Assembly: GCF_003149245.1 (NCBI RefSeq)
Contig: NZ_QGDL01000001.1
Location: 124,001 to 188,000, forward strand
DNA length: 64,000 bases
Source of the DNA: Faecalicatena orotica
Lineage (GTDB): Bacteria; Bacillota; Clostridia; Lachnospirales; Lachnospiraceae
Direction of reading: 5' to 3'
Shown: positions 10,257 to 19,090 of the stretch, one piece after another
How the letters are laid out: the number at the start of each line of letters is the position of its first letter
Numbering within the stretch: the stretch's first letter is position 1
Notes under the pieces: model-generated
What the model saw: the letters and a program-made list of their open reading frames with translations, nothing else
Database searches by the model: none
What the model was told of the DNA's origin: nothing
Translations under genes and position numbers: made by a program

Positions 10257-11865
10257 AGATGTAAAAGTATATGAAACCCTTCCGGAATGTCTGTTGGAGG
10301 TAAAGGACCTCTATACAGAAAAGAAAGCTATTACTATGTTCGGGAGAGACCGGGAAGAGCTGAGTGTTACATACGGGGAATTCGTTAAAGACGTGCAGGG
10401 CGCCGCATATATGATGGCACAGAGAAAAATGGCCGGAAAGCATATCGGGATTGTAGGGGAAAACTCCTATGAATGGATCGTTGCATTCTGTGCTGCCGGC
10501 TGCATCGGTTCCGTTGGAGTTCCGATTGATGTTGAGCAGCCGGAGAATGAAATTGTAAATCTGGCTGATTTTGCAGACGCTTCCTTTGTTATTGCCCAGA
10601 AGGAGTTCCTGCCGGCATTCGATGGCTGGCAGAATGGATTCGCCATTCCGATGGAGAGTGATTTCGTGCAGATGATCCGGGAAGGGCGTGACGCTGTATC
10701 AGTGGCAGGAATCCGGGATTTTAGCTTTGGGAAAAGGGTGGAGAAAGAGACGCCGCTTGCGATCGTCTACACATCGGGTACGACGAGTGTGTCCAAAGCG
10801 GTAGTCTTAAGCCATTACAACATGATGTATGATGCCTGCTGCTGTCAGGCTTCCGTAAAGCTGGAAGACCGGATGTTCAACCCGCTCCCGCTTTACCATA
10901 CCTATTCGCTGGGCTGTGGCATACTGAACATACTTGCCCACGGCCAGAATATCTGTATCAACGGCAATCTGAAGACTTTGTTCCGCGATATTAAGTTATA
11001 TAGCCCGGAAATTATCATGGCAGTGCCGCTTGTTCTGGAAAACCTCTTAAAAGAGATACACCGTGTGCAGGAAAAACTGGGGATCCGGGAACAGACAGAA
11101 CAGGCCGTGGAGAGGTTCCGTAAGAGTGTATTTCTGAAAAAGCCGGTCCTTGTAAACGGGATGAAAGAAATCATGGGGGATTCTCTCAAAACAATCTGCT
11201 GTGGAGGCGCACATTTGAACGAAAAGATAGCGGAGGAATACACAGCCTATGGCATCGACCTGCTTCAGGGATACGGGATTACAGAGTGCAGTCCGCTGAT
11301 CAGCAACAGTATCCGCGGACAAAACAGAATCAACTCTGTAGGACTTCTGCTTCCGGGAATCGAAATGAAGATTGCAGACGGGGAGATTCTTGTGAAAGGC
11401 CCCTGCGTGTTTAAAGAATACTATAAAAATCCCGGAATTACGGAAGAGAGTTTTACGGACGGCTGGTTCCATACCGGAGATATCGGCTATCTGGACAGGA
11501 AAGGATTCCTGTTCATCTGTGGAAGAAAAAAGAATCTGATTGTGTTTAACAACGGAAAAAAAGTCGTGCCTGAGGAACTGGAAGCCTATATCCACCAGAT
11601 TCCTCTTGTAAAGGAAGTCATGGTATATGGAGAAAGTACGGGAAATGCGCCGGACGAAGTGAGACTGTCCGCACTGATCTGTGTAGATATGAGTAAAACG
11701 GATGAGACGGACAACTACAAAATTTTGGAAAATATTCAGGAGGAGATTACAAGACTGAACAGCAGACTGCCTGTCTACAAAAGGATCCAGTCTGTGAAAC
11801 TCTCAGAGTCAGAGTTTCAGAAAACGTCTATGCAGAAAATCCAGAGAAGGAAGGTGAGCCTATGA
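10234..11865 (+). CDS. Acyl-AMP ligase (fatty acyl activating enzyme)
   Basis: This adenylate-forming enzyme of about 543 residues has YTSGTTS (A3 loop, near residue 180), GYGITECSP (A5), GWFHTGDIGYLD (A7), the GRKKNLIV region and a C-terminal lysine near KTSMQKIQ. It most resembles long-chain acyl-CoA/acyl-AMP ligases rather than amino-acid adenylation domains. The start at 10234 is chosen because AAAGGGAG lies 11 bases upstream; longer GTG or ATG starts in the same frame (10180, 10201, 10225) overlap the previous gene further and lack a well-spaced site. Its stop overlaps the carrier protein start (ATGA). The simplest role is to activate a fatty acid and load it on that carrier for N-acylation of the peptide by the synthetase (inference). 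CoA versus carrier specificity cannot be read from sequence. Confidence 0.87.
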   Translation: MEQKTLYRDVKVYETLPECLLEVKDLYTEKKAITMFGRDREELSVTYGEFVKDVQGAAYMMAQRKMAGKHIGIVGENSYEWIVAFCAAGCIGSVGVPIDVEQPENEIVNLADFADASFVIAQKEFLPAFDGWQNGFAIPMESDFVQMIREGRDAVSVAGIRDFSFGKRVEKETPLAIVYTSGTTSVSKAVVLSHYNMMYDACCCQASVKLEDRMFNPLPLYHTYSLGCGILNILAHGQNICINGNLKTLFRDIKLYSPEIIMAVPLVLENLLKEIHRVQEKLGIREQTEQAVERFRKSVFLKKPVLVNGMKEIMGDSLKTICCGGAHLNEKIAEEYTAYGIDLLQGYGITECSPLISNSIRGQNRINSVGLLLPGIEMKIADGEILVKGPCVFKEYYKNPGITEESFTDGWFHTGDIGYLDRKGFLFICGRKKNLIVFNNGKKVVPEELEAYIHQIPLVKEVMVYGESTGNAPDEVRLSALICVDMSKTDETDNYKILENIQEEITRLNSRLPVYKRIQSVKLSESEFQKTSMQKIQRRKVSL

Positions 11866-12107
11866 CAGAGGAGGAAATGCTGCACATCGTAGAAGAAATT
11901 GTAGATGAGGTGACAGGCGTACAGCACCTGACGATGGATACAGAGTTTGTGAAGGACCTGGCGCTGAATTCAATGGATGTAGCAAACCTTGTATGTGCAT
12001 TTGAAGAAAGATTTCAGGCGGAGATACCGATGAAGGATGTCCGCAACCTTATGGTAGTGAGAGATGTTATTCAGTATATGAAGAAATGGGAAGCAGATAA
12101 AAAATAA
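11862..12107 (+). CDS. Free-standing acyl carrier protein
   Basis: The 81-residue acidic protein has the four-helix carrier-protein pattern. Ser37 lies in the sequence LALNSMD, where the 4'-phosphopantetheine arm is attached. It differs from the usual DSLD signature of housekeeping AcpP, which argues for a dedicated pathway carrier. It is translationally coupled (ATGA overlap) to the acyl-AMP ligase. With that enzyme it would present an acyl chain to the first condensation domain of the peptide synthetase. No phosphopantetheinyl transferase is visible in the window, so activation must come from elsewhere. This is the last gene of the operon; a promoter for ilvN follows at once, with no obvious intrinsic terminator between. 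Confidence 0.9.
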   Translation: MTEEEMLHIVEEIVDEVTGVQHLTMDTEFVKDLALNSMDVANLVCAFEERFQAEIPMKDVRNLMVVRDVIQYMKKWEADKK

Positions 12108-12124
12108 GAAATTCTGAAAAGCTC

Positions 12125-12153
12125 TTGACAAAGAAAATGGAACTTGATATGAT
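12125..12153 (+). promoter_or_regulatory. sigma-A promoter of ilvN, with dyad and CodY-like sequences
   Basis: A perfect -35 TTGACA (12125-12130) and -10 TATGAT (12148-12153) are separated by 17 bases. Just after the -10, AAAAACAGA (12156-12164) and TCTGTTTTT (12171-12179) form a perfect 9-bp dyad over the expected transcription start. A CodY-box-like sequence around TTCTGAAAA (12108-12122, 10 of 15 consensus matches) lies directly upstream and a weaker one (TTTCTGAA, about 12183) downstream. CodY control would fit branched-chain amino acid synthesis but is inferred. Confidence 0.75.
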
Positions 12154-12215
12154 TAAAAAACAGAACGCACTCTGTTTTTGCATTTCTGAAGTTGTTTAAG
12201 AAAGTAGGGAAGCAT

Positions 12216-12716
12216 ATGAGAAGACAGGTTTATTCATTGCTGGTTGATAACAATCCAGGTGTACTGAGCCGGATTGCGGGTCTTTTCAGCAGAAGAGGCT
12301 ACAGCATTGACAGTATCACTGCAGGCATGACTGCAGATCCAAGATTTACAAGAATCACTGTAGTGGCAAGCGGAGATGAGCTGATCCTTTCCCAGATTGA
12401 GAAGCAGGTCCGCAAGCTGGAGGATGTCATTGAAATCAAAGTCCTCAAAGACGGGGAATCCGTTTACCGGGAGCTGATTATGGTGAAGATCCGCGCCAAC
12501 GCTGCACAGCGTCCGGAAGTAATCTCTATCGCAGATATCTTCAGGGCCAAGATTGTAGATGTCGAGAAGGAGTCCATGATCATCGAACTGACAGGGAACC
12601 AGTCCAAGCTGGAAGCATTTTTGAATCTTCTGGACGGATATGAGATTCTGGAACTGGCAAGAACAGGAATCACCGGTCTGGCGAGAGGCATCAAGGACGT
12701 CACATTCATCGACTGA
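12216..12716 (+). CDS. ilvN: Acetolactate synthase small (regulatory) subunit
   Basis: The 166-residue protein has an N-terminal ACT domain (VDNNPGVLSRIAGLFSRRGY, residues about 9-28) and the C-terminal domain typical of the IlvN/IlvH regulatory subunit. It activates the catalytic subunit IlvB and mediates valine feedback inhibition at the first common step of valine, leucine and isoleucine synthesis. The ATG at 12216 follows GTAGGGAAG; an upstream in-frame TTG at 12192 would add eight atypical residues. No ilvB lies beside it, so the large subunit must be encoded elsewhere, which is not unusual in this group. It has its own strong promoter and is followed after 157 bases by ilvC. Confidence 0.95.
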   Translation: MRRQVYSLLVDNNPGVLSRIAGLFSRRGYSIDSITAGMTADPRFTRITVVASGDELILSQIEKQVRKLEDVIEIKVLKDGESVYRELIMVKIRANAAQRPEVISIADIFRAKIVDVEKESMIIELTGNQSKLEAFLNLLDGYEILELARTGITGLARGIKDVTFID

Positions 12717-12827
12717 GTATGGCCGGTACCGTGGAAAAGTGCAGGTAAGACTACCGGAAGCTAGAGGCAGAGCGCCTTTAACTCATAAATCTATTGGGCA
12801 GGGGATGTTCAATACAAAGTAATGTAT

Positions 12828-12848
12828 CATCAGACAAAAGCTCTGATG
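12828..12848 (+). promoter_or_regulatory. Small hairpin between ilvN and ilvC
   Basis: CATCAGA and TCTGATG form a perfect 7-bp stem around a 7-base loop, about 25 bases before the ilvC start and directly upstream of its AGGAGGAAG site. There is no T-run, so it is not an intrinsic terminator. It may affect mRNA processing or relative expression of the two genes (inference). Confidence 0.4.
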
Positions 12849-12849
12849 A

Positions 12850-13893
<1,044 letters not shown>

Positions 13894-13930
13894 TCTTTTC
13901 AGGAATGACGGGAGATTAGAAAAATACGTG

Positions 13931-13966
13931 GAACCCCGGCGCCTTATAACAGGCGCTGGGGTTTCC
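13931..13966 (+). terminator. Intrinsic terminator after ilvC
   Basis: A 13-bp stem (13932-13944 with 13951-13963, one G-U pair) closes a TATAAC loop and is followed by a short T-rich tract. It covers an in-frame GTG at 13928, which is one reason to place the start of the next gene later, at 13988. Confidence 0.75.
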
Positions 13967-13987
13967 TTGCATGAAAGAGTGGTTTAT

Positions 13988-15361
13988 GTGACAGAAAAAA
14001 ATGATTTCAGCCAGGGCAGTATTGCCGGTAATATTTTGGGGCTCGCACTCCCTATGACGCTGGCACAGCTGATTAATGTACTCTACAGCATTGTAGACAG
14101 AATCTACATTGGTCATATCCCCCATACATCCGCAGAGGCTCTGACAGGCATCGGGCTGACTCTCCCAATTATTACGGTCATCACGGCTTTTGCAAATTTG
14201 TTCGGGATGGGCGGGGCACCTCTGTGCTCCATTGCAAGAGGCGCCCATGAGGAAGAGAAGGCAAAGAAAGTCATGGGAAATTCTTTTTCCATGCTGCTTC
14301 TTACGGGTGTAGTACTGATGTTTCTCTGCCTTGTATTCAAGAAGCCGCTTCTCTACATGTTCGGGGCAAGTAATGTGACCTTCCCGTATGCGGATTCTTA
14401 TATCACAATCTATCTGTTCGGAACGATATTTGTCATGATCAGTCTGGGCATGAATAATTTTATCAATGCACAGGGATTTGGCAGGATGGGGATGCTGACG
14501 GTCATTCTCGGAGCTGTAACGAATATCATTCTGGACCCGCTTTTGATTTTTGTTTTTCATATGGGGGTCAGGGGAGCTGCAATTGCAACGGTTATTTCGC
14601 AGGGACTCTCTGCCGTCTGGGTTCTGAAATTCCTGACAGGGGAAAAGGCGATACTGACACTGGACCGCAGTTCTATGCGGCTGAGTAAGTCTCTTGTGAA
14701 AGAAATAACCGCACTGGGAACTTCTGGTTTCGTAATGTCCGTGACGAACGGCGCCGTCCAGATTGTCTGCAATGCGACCCTGTCCCGGTACGGGGGAGAC
14801 TTATATGTGGGGATTATGACGGTCATCAATTCTGTGAGGGAGATCATCACTATGCCTGTGACTGGCCTGACATCCGGTGCACAGCCGGTGATTAGTTACA
14901 ATTACGGGGCAGGCTGTTATGACAGAGTAAAAAAGGCGATCAAATTCATGTCAGGGAGCTGTATCATATTTACCTGCCTGATGTGGGCTGTCCTTTTCTT
15001 TGCACCGTCATTCTTTCTGGGCCTGTTTACAAGTGAACCGGAACTGATTCAGGCTGGTGTGCCTGCAATGAGGATCTATTTCTGCGGTATCTTTATGATG
15101 GCGCTGCAGTTTTCCGGACAGTCGACCTATGTGGCACTGAATCGTGCCAGGCAGGCTGTTTTCTTTTCTCTGTTTAGAAAAGTGATTATAGTCATCCCTT
15201 TGACGCTCTTATTTCCAATGATCAATGGGATGGGGACCGCAGGCGTATTCTGGGCTGAGCCGGTATCGAATGCGATCGGGGGGACTGCCAGCTTTGTCAC
15301 GATGCTGATTACAGTCTGGCCGGCGCTGAAAGATGTGAAGGACCCGAAAAAAATAATTTAA
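13988..15361 (+). CDS. MATE-family multidrug/toxic compound exporter
   Basis: This polytopic membrane protein of about 457 residues has roughly twelve hydrophobic helices and the duplicated MATE fold (IVDRIYIGHIP near residue 30; SYNYGAGCYDRVKKA near residue 305). MATE proteins exchange cationic organic compounds for Na+ or H+. GTG at 13988 is chosen as start because an AAAGAG-type site lies 8 bases upstream and earlier in-frame starts fall in the ilvC terminator. The substrate is unknown. It lies beyond the ilv promoter and terminator, so a role in exporting the peptide product is not indicated. A second MATE gene is at 24772. Confidence 0.9.
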   Translation: MTEKNDFSQGSIAGNILGLALPMTLAQLINVLYSIVDRIYIGHIPHTSAEALTGIGLTLPIITVITAFANLFGMGGAPLCSIARGAHEEEKAKKVMGNSFSMLLLTGVVLMFLCLVFKKPLLYMFGASNVTFPYADSYITIYLFGTIFVMISLGMNNFINAQGFGRMGMLTVILGAVTNIILDPLLIFVFHMGVRGAAIATVISQGLSAVWVLKFLTGEKAILTLDRSSMRLSKSLVKEITALGTSGFVMSVTNGAVQIVCNATLSRYGGDLYVGIMTVINSVREIITMPVTGLTSGAQPVISYNYGAGCYDRVKKAIKFMSGSCIIFTCLMWAVLFFAPSFFLGLFTSEPELIQAGVPAMRIYFCGIFMMALQFSGQSTYVALNRARQAVFFSLFRKVIIVIPLTLLFPMINGMGTAGVFWAEPVSNAIGGTASFVTMLITVWPALKDVKDPKKII

Positions 15362-15448
15362 CTGCACTTTTCTTCCTGTATATGGTAAAATAAGATTAGT
15401 AAGATTTGAGGAAAAGCTTTTTGTTTTTACCAGAAGGGAGATGGCAGT

Positions 15449-16090
15449 ATGGATGAAAGATTAATGAATCTTCGCTCAACGAAGAACCCCAAGGCCCGTA
15501 TTAAGATTATGAGCGGCCACTTTGCAACCAGACACTCACATGTGAATACTTATATTGACATGTCTACTGTTAAAACACGCCACAATAATGCCCGGGAGAC
15601 TGCAAGGACTCTGGCCTCGGAGTATCTGATGAATACGATGGTGGATACAATAGTCTGCCTGAAGAATACCGAGGTGATCGGTACTTTCATGGCAGAGGCT
15701 CTTGCTGACAGTACGAATGCGTCTATGAGCGGGGGGAATAATATTTCCGTGGTAACTCCGGAATTCGATTCTTCCGGCCAGATTCTGTTCAGGGATAACA
15801 ATCAGAGGATGATCCAGGGAAAGCAGGTGCTGATACTCACAGATTCGATGGCGACAGGCGCACTGGCTTATCAGGCAATCGAATCGGTTCTCTATTACGG
15901 CGGCGTTGTCTGTGGGATCTGCTGTGTGTTCAGCGCGATTTCCAAGGTAGCCGGGATGGAAGTAAAGACGATCTTTACAAGCTCAGACCTGCCGAATTAT
16001 CAGGTATATGCCCCCAATGAATGTCCGATGTGCAAGGCAGGGCAGAAGATCGAAGGACTAATTAACAGTTTCGGATATGCGAAACTATAA
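15449..16090 (+). CDS. PRTase-fold protein (orotate phosphoribosyltransferase-like)
   Basis: The 213-residue protein has the alpha/beta phosphoribosyltransferase fold. The PRPP-loop region near residue 125-140 reads VLILTDSMATGA, where active enzymes usually have two acidic residues (DD or ED) followed by TTG(A/G); here the second acid is Ser. The C-terminus has a CPMC pair (ECPMCKAGQK) near residue 195. The start has GAAGGGAG nine bases upstream. Such proteins are usually labelled PyrE-like, but the altered loop and lack of pyrimidine genes nearby make true orotate phosphoribosyltransferase activity doubtful. A nucleotide-binding or regulatory role is possible (inference). Confidence 0.75.
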   Translation: MDERLMNLRSTKNPKARIKIMSGHFATRHSHVNTYIDMSTVKTRHNNARETARTLASEYLMNTMVDTIVCLKNTEVIGTFMAEALADSTNASMSGGNNISVVTPEFDSSGQILFRDNNQRMIQGKQVLILTDSMATGALAYQAIESVLYYGGVVCGICCVFSAISKVAGMEVKTIFTSSDLPNYQVYAPNECPMCKAGQKIEGLINSFGYAKL

Positions 16091-16106
16091 AGATTGACAT
16101 AAAATA

Positions 16107-16230
16107 GAGTTTCGCTTGCGAAACTCGCGCCTGCGGCGTTCGCTCTGCGACATCTGCCTTATACGCCGCAGTGCGCGTCCCCCGGAGGGTTTTTTATTTC
16201 ATAGGACGTACTTTCCTATGAAATAAAAAA
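16107..16230. repeat. Cluster of three perfect or near-perfect hairpins between convergent genes
   Basis: Three adjacent inverted repeats fill this gap. GAGTTTCGC/GCGAAACTC (16107-16126) is perfect. CTGCGGCGT/ACGCCGCAG (16131-16139 with 16163-16171) is extended by CGCGC/GCGCG. A perfect 17-bp repeat follows (16190-16206 with 16214-16230), T-rich on one side and A-rich on the other, so it can end transcription from both sides. Only the last is needed for termination. The GC-rich pair looks like a REP-type dispersed palindrome, but copies elsewhere cannot be checked here. Confidence 0.6.
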
Positions 16231-16257
16231 AGCATCCACCTGACGGGAGTGGGTGCT
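16225..16257 (-). terminator. Intrinsic terminator of rpsT
   Basis: On the minus strand AGCACCCAC pairs with GTGGATGCT (one mismatch) and is followed by seven Ts. It shares its A/T run with the bidirectional 17-bp palindrome next to it. Confidence 0.75.
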
Positions 16258-16278
16258 TTGATTCTATTATTTCAAAAA

Positions 16279-16542
16279 TTAAGCAATCTCGTTTACAGCT
16301 TTTGATAAACGGGAGATTTTTCTTGAAACGGTATTTTTATGATAAACACCTTTGCTTCCAGCTTTAGAAATCTCTTTAATGGCAGCCTGTAATGCTGTCT
16401 TTGCTGTTGCAGCGTCCTTCTGTGCTACTGCAGCCTCTACTTTCTTTACGGCAGTCTTAACTCTGGACTTGATTGCTTTGTTTCTTGCAGCTTTTGTTTC
16501 GTTAACTAAAATTCTCTTTTTAGCAGATTTAATGTTAGCCAA
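16279..16542 (-). CDS. rpsT: Ribosomal protein bS20
   Basis: The 87-residue basic, helical protein has the canonical MANIKSAKKRI beginning. It binds 16S rRNA early in small-subunit assembly. The start is a TTG at 16542-16540 on the minus strand, with GGAGGTG six or seven bases upstream; a longer TTG start would place the ribosome site inside the gene and spoil the conserved N-terminus. A TTG start is known to limit S20 synthesis in enteric bacteria and may do so here. It is transcribed alone, divergent from gpr and convergent with the phosphoribosyltransferase-like gene. Confidence 0.96.
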   Translation of the reverse strand: MANIKSAKKRILVNETKAARNKAIKSRVKTAVKKVEAAVAQKDAATAKTALQAAIKEISKAGSKGVYHKNTVSRKISRLSKAVNEIA

Positions 16543-16637
16543 TCTGTACACCTCCAAATATGTGAAATTTTCAAATAGTGATTTTCATGATTCCGTAAGA
16601 ATCGGACACGGACGTTCTTAGCGGAACATACTCATTC

Positions 16638-16666
16638 ATTTTATGATAAGGAACAAAGGTTGTCAA
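16638..16666 (-). promoter_or_regulatory. sigma-A promoter of rpsT
   Basis: On the minus strand a perfect TTGACA (16666-16661) is followed after 17 bases by TAAAAT (16643-16638). The leader to the TTG start is about 90 bases. Confidence 0.8.
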
Positions 16667-16739
16667 TACATATTTCCTAAATTATTGTAAAAACTAGCAA
16701 TAAATGAAAATGAGGTAAAGGAAAAGCGAGGATTTGAAG

Positions 16740-17720
16740 ATGTTGGAAAAGTATAGTGTAAGAACAGACCTTGCTCTGGAAGAAAAGGAGCGGTTTGAGT
16801 CAGACAACGTGGAAGTGCAGGGAGTTGTTCTTGAAGAGGAGTACGATGAGGAACGGGAGATCCGGATTTCCAGAGTACGCATTGAGACGGAGAAGGGGGC
16901 CAAGGTCATGGGCAAGCCGGTGGGCACCTATCTGACGGTGGAGGCTCCGAACATGGCTGTGCCGGATGAAGGGTATCACAGAGAGATTTCTGAGGAGCTG
17001 GCGGGTTATATCCAGGAACTCATTGAAAAGCTGGGCCTGATGGATAAAGAAGACCTGTCGGTTCTGATTGTCGGGCTCGGCAACCGTCAGGTGACGCCGG
17101 ATGCTTTGGGCCCGCATGTCGTAGATAACCTCTGTGTGACAAGGCATATTGTGAAGGAATATGGAAAATATGCGATGGGGATGGAGCATGCGAATCTGGT
17201 GAGTGCCATAGTACCCGGTGTTATGGGGCAGACTGGTATGGAGACGGTGGAAATCGTGAAGGGGGTTGTGGATGAAACGGATCCGGACCTGGTGATTGCG
17301 ATTGATGCGCTGGCAGCCAGAAACAGCCGGAGACTGAACCGGACAATTCAGATTGCCGATACGGGGATACATCCCGGGTCCGGTGTGGGAAACCACAGGA
17401 ATGGGCTGACAAAGGAGTCGCTGGGGGTCCCTGTTATCGGAATCGGTGTGCCTACGGTTGTGGATGCCGCAACCATTGTAAATGATACGATGGAAAATCT
17501 GATTAACGCTCTTGAAACATCCGAGATGCTTAAAGGTGTAGGGGACGTTCTGCGTACTTATAATGCTGCGGAGAAGTATGAACTTGTAAAAGAACTGATA
17601 TCCCCGCACCTGAATGGTATGTTTGTAACGCCGAAAGATGTGGATGAGATGGTGAAACAGATCAGCTATACAATATCAGAGGGGCTTAATCTGCTGTTTA
17701 ACAATGCCGGGCAGGCATAA
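16740..17720 (+). CDS. gpr: Germination protease GPR
   Basis: This 326-residue member of the A25 family begins with YSVRTDLALEEKERF, the region where the GPR zymogen is processed. It contains the conserved core VLIVGLGNRQVTPDALGP and the MEHANLVSAIVPGVMGQTGMET segment. GPR is made in the forespore as a zymogen and degrades small acid-soluble spore proteins at germination. ATG 16740 is chosen because GAGGA sits seven bases upstream; a TTG two codons earlier is less likely. It is followed by spoIIP, the usual neighbour in spore formers. I could not identify a convincing sigma-G promoter. Confidence 0.96.
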   Translation: MLEKYSVRTDLALEEKERFESDNVEVQGVVLEEEYDEEREIRISRVRIETEKGAKVMGKPVGTYLTVEAPNMAVPDEGYHREISEELAGYIQELIEKLGLMDKEDLSVLIVGLGNRQVTPDALGPHVVDNLCVTRHIVKEYGKYAMGMEHANLVSAIVPGVMGQTGMETVEIVKGVVDETDPDLVIAIDALAARNSRRLNRTIQIADTGIHPGSGVGNHRNGLTKESLGVPVIGIGVPTVVDAATIVNDTMENLINALETSEMLKGVGDVLRTYNAAEKYELVKELISPHLNGMFVTPKDVDEMVKQISYTISEGLNLLFNNAGQA

Positions 17721-17813
17721 TAAGCATTGGAAGGTCATATATATGGAGAAGGGCATTTCCCCCTTCTCTGTAAGGCGGCCTTTGCCCGGATTCCTCTGGA
17801 AAGAAGGCGGTAT

Positions 17814-18995
17814 ATGAAACAAACAGCAGTTCTCCGCATTGTTCTGGCTGCTTTTGGCGTGCTGGCTTGTCTCAGTATGTTTTACATATGCAGTAAAAAC
17901 AGGATGAATGAGTTCAAATATGAAAGCCAGAAAATGGTTTTGAAATATACAGAAGAGATGTACATGCCGGGTCTGGCATATCTGAAAAAGGAGCCGGGGC
18001 CAACGGCGGCGGAATGGATAAAAGAGAGGGCACTTTCATGGATTCCCCTTGTGAAATATGTGGAGCAGAAAAAGCCCTATGAATCTGCGATGGAGGATGA
18101 GGAAACGATAGCAAAGATTCTGAAAAGCCAGGCAGATGATGAAAATATGGTAGATGAGAATGGAAAGCTGATAGGGGATGATACACTGGCAAAGCAGGAA
18201 CCTTCTGTGGAGCAGGGACAGTCGCCTATTGATATGTCGATTGAGAAACTGAGGGATTTTGACTATCTGCTCAGTAATTTTTATACCGTGGACAGTTCGA
18301 CTATGATTGGTCCTGACCAGCTGAATGTTGATGATCTGCTTAGCAGGAGTATGAAAATAGACAAGAGTACGGGCGGTCCCAAGGTGCTGATTTTCCATAC
18401 ACATTCTCAGGAAGAATTTGCCGATTCAACTCCCGGTGATCCAAGTACGAGCATTGTAGGGGTCGGAGATTATTTATGCCAGCTTTTGAATGAAAAAGGG
18501 ATAGAGACTATACATGATACCGGTGTTTATGATATCATCAACGGACAGCTCGACAGGAGTAATGCATACGAAAATGCAGAGGCATCGGTCCGTCCGCTTA
18601 TTGAAGCGAACCCTACACTGGAAGTGGCGATAGACCTGCACAGGGATGGTGTGGCGGAGGGTACACACCTTGTTACCGAGGTAAACGGGAAACCGACCGC
18701 CAAGATCATGTATTTTAACGGATTAAGCCGGACGAGAACGAATGGAGATATTTCTTATCTTTACAATCCGTATATTCAGGATAATCTGGCGTTTTCACTT
18801 CAGATGGAACTGGCTTCCGAGAGTCTGCATCCCGGTTTTGTCAGGCATATCTACCTTAGAGGCTACAGGTACAACCTGCATTTGCTGCCTAAATCACTTC
18901 TGATCGAGGCGGGGGCACAGACAAATACAGTGGAAGAGATGAAAAACGCGATGGAAGTCCTTGCGGATACACTGCAGCATGTATTGACAGAATAA
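17814..18995 (+). CDS. spoIIP: Stage II sporulation protein P, amidase of the engulfment machinery
   Basis: This 393-residue protein has one N-terminal transmembrane segment (about residues 9-27), an acidic linker, and a C-terminal amidase domain. The domain carries FHTHSQEEF (about 200), AIDLHRDG and LIEAGAQTNT, matching the metal and catalytic motifs of SpoIIP. With SpoIID and SpoIIM it thins septal peptidoglycan during engulfment. The start at 17814 has AGAAGG six bases upstream; an in-frame TTG at 17727 would add 29 residues with no membrane logic. It probably forms a transcription unit with gpr, 93 bases away. Confidence 0.95.
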   Translation: MKQTAVLRIVLAAFGVLACLSMFYICSKNRMNEFKYESQKMVLKYTEEMYMPGLAYLKKEPGPTAAEWIKERALSWIPLVKYVEQKKPYESAMEDEETIAKILKSQADDENMVDENGKLIGDDTLAKQEPSVEQGQSPIDMSIEKLRDFDYLLSNFYTVDSSTMIGPDQLNVDDLLSRSMKIDKSTGGPKVLIFHTHSQEEFADSTPGDPSTSIVGVGDYLCQLLNEKGIETIHDTGVYDIINGQLDRSNAYENAEASVRPLIEANPTLEVAIDLHRDGVAEGTHLVTEVNGKPTAKIMYFNGLSRTRTNGDISYLYNPYIQDNLAFSLQMELASESLHPGFVRHIYLRGYRYNLHLLPKSLLIEAGAQTNTVEEMKNAMEVLADTLQHVLTE

Positions 18996-19035
18996 TGTTC
19001 CGTGATGGTCCCGGGGGAGTTTGATAATTCGATTC

Positions 19036-19064
19036 TTGAATGCCCTAACATTTTGTGCTAATAT
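19036..19064 (+). promoter_or_regulatory. sigma-A promoter of the topoisomerase pair
   Basis: TTGAAT (19036-19041) and TAATAT (19059-19064) are 17 bases apart and end about 27 bases before the gyrB-like start, which has an AAAGGAGAGGG site. Confidence 0.7.
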
Positions 19065-19090
19065 GAGATGAATGAAAAAGGAGAGGGACT

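Noticed and set aside
12717-12760. T-box-like GGTACCG between ilvN and ilvC
   Set aside because: Only the short core is present; there is no specifier stem or terminator, so a T-box riboswitch is not supported.
13928-13987. GTG 13928 as start of the MATE gene
   Set aside because: It falls in the ilvC terminator stem, encodes an atypical Arg/Pro-rich start, and lacks a ribosome site.
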